Below are positions 5,603 through 8,357 of a stretch of DNA of 8,357 nt, piece after piece; position 1 is the stretch's first letter, and the number at the start of each line of letters is the position of its first letter. The DNA is from a bacterium (GTDB lineage: Bacteria > SZUA-79 > Acidulodesulfobacterales > Acidulodesulfobacteraceae): assembly GCA_021789455.1 (NCBI GenBank), contig JAJYJN010000045.1:1-8357 (forward strand), written 5' to 3'. Below the pieces are notes generated by a model. The model did not search any database. It had not been told where the DNA came from and saw only the letters and a list, made by a program, of their open reading frames with translations. The translations under genes and the position numbers were made by a program.

Positions 5603-6947
5603 AAATTGCGGCGCCGCTTCTTTAAAATGGGTCGGAAGATGCCCTGAATGCCACAGCTATAATACTATGGAAGAGATTGCGGCGGAAGCAGAATCTCTTA
5701 AAGCCGTAAAATTCGGAAAGAAACTTCCGTCAGCCCCGCCCGTAACGACGCTTGATGCCCAAAATTACGGTCCTCTCGATAGAATTGCAACGGGAATAAA
5801 AGAATTCGACGTATCGGTCGGTTCCGGACTGGTTGCCGGACAGAGTATCCTTATAGGCGGAGAACCCGGAATAGGAAAATCGACTCTTATGCTTCAGGTT
5901 GCGGAAAAACTTGCGTCCGCCGGCATAAAAACCCTCTATATATCTGCCGAAGAATCTTTAAACCAGATTATTTTAAGGGCAAAAAGGCTCAAAATAGAGT
6001 CTAAGGCGTTGTTTTTCCAGGCCATGAACGATATAAACGAAATTTTATACTCCATAGAGAACGGCGGATACGGTTTTATAATAATAGACTCCATTCAAAG
6101 AATAACCGTTCCGCAAACGGACTCGGCATACGGCAGCATCAACGGACTGAGGGAGACGGCACACGAGATAACTTCATTATGCCTCAAGAAAAACTGCGGG
6201 GTTTTCCTTGTATGCCACGTCAATAAAGAGGGCGGTCTTGCCGGACCGAAAACGCTGGAGCATATAGTAGATACGGTTTTATATTTCGATTCCGGCAAAA
6301 GAGACTCGTACCGGATTTTAAGATGCTATAAAAACAGGTTCGGCTCTACCGACGAAGCCGGAATTTATGAAATGTCGGAAAACGGGTTAACAGGCGTAAA
6401 AAATCCATCGGCGTATTTTACGTCGGAAAGGCAGGAAGGTTCGCCTGGTTCTGTCGTTACCCCGTGCCTAGAAGGTACCAGGGCGATGCTCGTGGAGGTC
6501 CAGGCTCTCGTCGTTCCTTCTTATATGCCTGTTCCAAAAAGGGTATGCCTCGGCATAGACGGCGGAAGGGTCTCTATTATTTCTGCGGTTTTAGAAAAGA
6601 AAGAAGGCATAAAACTTTCTTCTAAGGAGATTTACGTTAAAATATTCGGAGGCATAAGCATACAGGAACCAGCGGTAGATTTGCCCGTTGCGCTTTCGCT
6701 GGCGTCGAGCTATATGGAAAAGCCTCTGCCTTCCAATTTTACGGCATTCGGAGAAGTAGGCCTGACCGGCGAAATAAGAGGTGTAGCCAATCCCGCAGCA
6801 AGAATAAAGGAAGCCGCGAATATGGGTTTCGGCGACGTTCTGCTTCCTATGTCTAATTTTAACGACGTTAAAAATTTAAAGAGCGTTTCCGGCATAAACC
6901 TTCATCCCGTTTCAAAGTTAAAAAAAATTATTGAATATTTAGTCTAA
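5589..6947 (+). CDS. radA: DNA repair/recombination protein RadA (Sms)
   Basis: RadA is a cytoplasmic RecA-like ATPase that drives branch migration in homologous recombination and repair. The 452-residue protein has its full domain set. These are an N-terminal C4 zinc finger (C4, C7, C18, C21), a RecA-type core with Walker A GEPGIGKST (91-99) and Walker B hydrophobic strand ending IIID (164-167), the RadA-specific KNRFG motif (248-252), and a C-terminal Lon-protease-like domain with GGISIQEPAVDLPVALS and FGEVGLTGEIRGV. The start must be ATG 5589, since an in-frame stop lies directly upstream and the zinc finger begins at residue 4. That gives an N-terminus a few residues shorter than usual, with no clear Shine-Dalgarno, so translation probably depends on coupling to the overlapping RpiB-like gene. 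The length is normal for the family. Confidence 0.98.
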   Translation: MYKCINCGAASLKWVGRCPECHSYNTMEEIAAEAESLKAVKFGKKLPSAPPVTTLDAQNYGPLDRIATGIKEFDVSVGSGLVAGQSILIGGEPGIGKSTLMLQVAEKLASAGIKTLYISAEESLNQIILRAKRLKIESKALFFQAMNDINEILYSIENGGYGFIIIDSIQRITVPQTDSAYGSINGLRETAHEITSLCLKKNCGVFLVCHVNKEGGLAGPKTLEHIVDTVLYFDSGKRDSYRILRCYKNRFGSTDEAGIYEMSENGLTGVKNPSAYFTSERQEGSPGSVVTPCLEGTRAMLVEVQALVVPSYMPVPKRVCLGIDGGRVSIISAVLEKKEGIKLSSKEIYVKIFGGISIQEPAVDLPVALSLASSYMEKPLPSNFTAFGEVGLTGEIRGVANPAARIKEAANMGFGDVLLPMSNFNDVKNLKSVSGINLHPVSKLKKIIEYLV

Positions 6948-6959
6948 CTAAAATAAAAT
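6931..6959 (+). promoter_or_regulatory. Candidate sigma-70-type promoter before the polyprenyl synthase gene
   Basis: TTGAAT (6931-6936, inside the radA 3' end) and TAAAAT (6954-6959) are 17 bases apart, matching 4 of 6 and 5 of 6 consensus positions. Initiation near 6966 would give a leader of about 25 bases before the TTG start. The 43-base gap is almost pure A/T, so both a real promoter with an AT-rich context and a chance match are possible. Confidence 0.35.
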
Positions 6960-6990
6960 AAATTAATAAACCTTAAAAAGAGATTAAAAT

Positions 6991-7959
6991 TTGCGGAATA
7001 TTTCTTTCAGCTACATAGAAGACGAACTTAAAAGAGTGGAAGAGCAGTTTGAAACCCACCTTATAACAGAAACCCCGTTAATCCATAAAGTCGCAAAATA
7101 TGTAATTTCAAGCGGCGGAAAGAGGATACGCCCCATACTTCTCATAGTATCCGCGAAGATTTGCGGATATAAAGGCGGCAGCCATATCCCGTTAGCCGCC
7201 GTTATAGAATTTATCCATACGGCTACCCTCCTGCACGACGATGTAGTCGATAACGCTCCCTTAAGAAGGGGCAAGTCGTCGGCAAATATAGTTTTCGGAA
7301 ACGAAGCCTCCGTCCTCGTAGGAGACTATTTATTCGCCAAGTCCTTTAAAATTTTATCTGCCCTCGACGACTCCGAAATTATAAAGGCATATTCCGACGC
7401 CACGACGCTTATGGCGGAGGGGGAAGTTAAAGAGCTTGTAAAAACCGCGGACGTCAAGACTACCGAAGAAGACTATCTAGATATAATCATAAAGAAAACG
7501 GCGGTTCTTTTTGCCTGCGCTTCGCAGGCGGGAGCCATAATAGCCGGTAAAGACCATAACTGCATAAAAAATCTTTACGATTACGGTTTAAATATAGGCA
7601 TTGCGTTTCAGCTTATGGACGATGCCCTGGATTATATTTCGGACGAGGAATTCGGCAAGTTTATAGGCAACGATTTAAAAGAAGGCAAGCTTACCCTTCC
7701 CCTTATACACGCATTGGAAAGGGCGGATAAAAAAGAGAAAGATACTATTTCCAAAATAATTTATAAGAAAAAACTTACCGTTAAAGACCTTAAGACGGTT
7801 TTAGGGCTAGTTAAAAGCTACGGGTCTATAAATTACACCATTTCAAAGGCAAAGGACGCGGTAGAAAAAGCAAAGGAAAGTTTGGGAATATTTTCCGATT
7901 CAGAATATAAAACGAGCTTAATGGATATAGCAAATTATATAATAGAAAGGAAATTATAA
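6991..7959 (+). CDS. ispB: Long-chain polyprenyl diphosphate synthase (IspB-like)
   Basis: This trans-prenyltransferase adds isopentenyl diphosphate units to an allylic diphosphate, making the C35-C50 type precursor of quinone side chains. The 322 residues are full length for the family. GGKRIRP is at 42-48, the first aspartate-rich motif DDVVD at 83-87 (followed by RRG), and the second DDALD at 210-214, with GNDLKEGKLTLPL at 226-238. The stretch EFIHTATLLHDDVVD matches what I recall of octaprenyl synthase. Alanine at the fifth position before DDVVD, with no bulky aromatic there, argues for a long product; exact chain length cannot be read. The start is TTG 6991: a stop (TAA 6985) lies just upstream in frame, no ATG occurs until far inside, and AAAAAGAG (6975-6982) is a weak ribosome site. 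A GTG near 7036 is a less likely start. lysA follows 3 bases after the stop. Confidence 0.93.
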   Translation: MRNISFSYIEDELKRVEEQFETHLITETPLIHKVAKYVISSGGKRIRPILLIVSAKICGYKGGSHIPLAAVIEFIHTATLLHDDVVDNAPLRRGKSSANIVFGNEASVLVGDYLFAKSFKILSALDDSEIIKAYSDATTLMAEGEVKELVKTADVKTTEEDYLDIIIKKTAVLFACASQAGAIIAGKDHNCIKNLYDYGLNIGIAFQLMDDALDYISDEEFGKFIGNDLKEGKLTLPLIHALERADKKEKDTISKIIYKKKLTVKDLKTVLGLVKSYGSINYTISKAKDAVEKAKESLGIFSDSEYKTSLMDIANYIIERKL

Positions 7960-7962
7960 GCT

Positions 7963-8357
7963 ATGAACGACTTTATTTTTAAAGAAAACGAGCTTTATTG
8001 CGAAGACGTTCCCGTTGAACAAATCGCGTCCGAAGTCGGCACGCCTTTTTACCTGTATTCGCTTGCGACTCTCGGGAGGCATTTTAGCGTTTTTAACGAA
8101 AGTTCCAAGGTCTTAAATTCCTTAATCTGCTACAGCGTAAAGGCCAATTCCAATATAGCCGTGCTTAATTTTTTATTTAAAATGGGATGGGGAGCCGACA
8201 TAGTTTCCGGCGGAGAGCTCTTCAGGGCGCTTAAAGCGGGCGTAGATGCCCATAAAGTCGTTTATTCCGGCGTAGGAAAAACCGAAGGCGAAATAGAATT
8301 TGCCCTTAAATCCGATATTCTTATGTTTAACGTAGAATCCCTCCCGGAAGTTTTTCT
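7963..8357 (+). CDS. lysA: Diaminopimelate decarboxylase, 5' part (3' end outside window)
   Basis: The enzyme is a PLP-dependent decarboxylase of the alanine-racemase-like fold. It converts meso-diaminopimelate to lysine in the cytoplasm. The window holds the first 131 codons of a protein usually near 400-420 residues. Visible signatures are GTPFYLYS (26-33), YSVKAN (57-62) with PLP-binding lysine K60, GADIVSGGEL (77-86), the substrate/cofactor-fold block YSGVGKT (101-107) and FNVES (122-126). ATG 7963 lies 3 bases after the polyprenyl synthase stop, which implies co-transcription. The nearest purine tract, GAAAGG at 7945-7950, is 12 bases away, so initiation may rely on coupling. The frame remains open to the last base. 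Other fold-III decarboxylases (ornithine/arginine, carboxynorspermidine) are possible, but the GGEL and SGVGKT blocks favour LysA. Confidence 0.95.
   Translation, partial: MNDFIFKENELYCEDVPVEQIASEVGTPFYLYSLATLGRHFSVFNESSKVLNSLICYSVKANSNIAVLNFLFKMGWGADIVSGGELFRALKAGVDAHKVVYSGVGKTEGEIEFALKSDILMFNVESLPEVF

Noticed and set aside
7011..7274. An 87-codon minus-strand open frame in the polyprenyl synthase gene
   Set aside because: It is antisense to the DDVVD region of a well-supported gene and shows no independent support.

Overview
The window is an ordinary-looking chromosomal stretch of a Gram-negative bacterium. It is moderately AT-rich and uses the ATA isoleucine codon freely. Every gene lies on the + strand and spacing is tight. 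The series argG - argH - lipoprotein starting Cys-x-x-x-Gly-x-Pro - ... - lysA recalls the arginine/lysine neighbourhood that I remember from deltaproteobacterial (Desulfobacterota-type) genomes. The lineage is an inference from gene order and protein flavour, and I cannot name the organism.

Layout. Bases 1-854 hold the 3' part of argG, followed by a complete argH (876-2312); these are the last two steps of arginine synthesis. A small lipoprotein gene (2263-2775) overlaps the end of argH, and a membrane-anchored NHL beta-propeller gene (2778-3935) follows after 2 bases. Next is a geranylgeranyl-reductase-family flavoprotein (3966-5021). After a 68-base gap with a plausible promoter come a ribose-5-phosphate isomerase B-like gene that has lost most of the family's active-site residues (5090-5596) and radA (5589-6947), which overlap by 8 bases. 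A 43-base AT-rich gap with a second plausible promoter precedes a long-chain polyprenyl diphosphate synthase gene (TTG start, 6991-7959). Three bases later comes the 5' part of lysA (7963 to the window end).

How the genes fit together. argG/argH and lysA are amino-acid biosynthesis genes at the two ends. Between them sit envelope functions (lipoprotein, anchored propeller), isoprenoid functions (prenyl synthase and a reductase of the type that saturates prenyl chains) and DNA recombination/repair (radA). The isoprenoid pair suggests the cell makes a quinone or other polyprenyl lipid whose side chain may be partly saturated. The most unusual items are the RpiB-like probable pseudoenzyme coupled to radA, the 65%-GC low-complexity linker that splits the NHL propeller into 3+3 blades, and the very AT-rich lipoprotein gene (about 23% GC over 300 bases by hand count).

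I saw no tRNA, rRNA, CRISPR array, insertion sequence, riboswitch or convincing intrinsic terminator. No gene-free stretch exceeds 70 bases.
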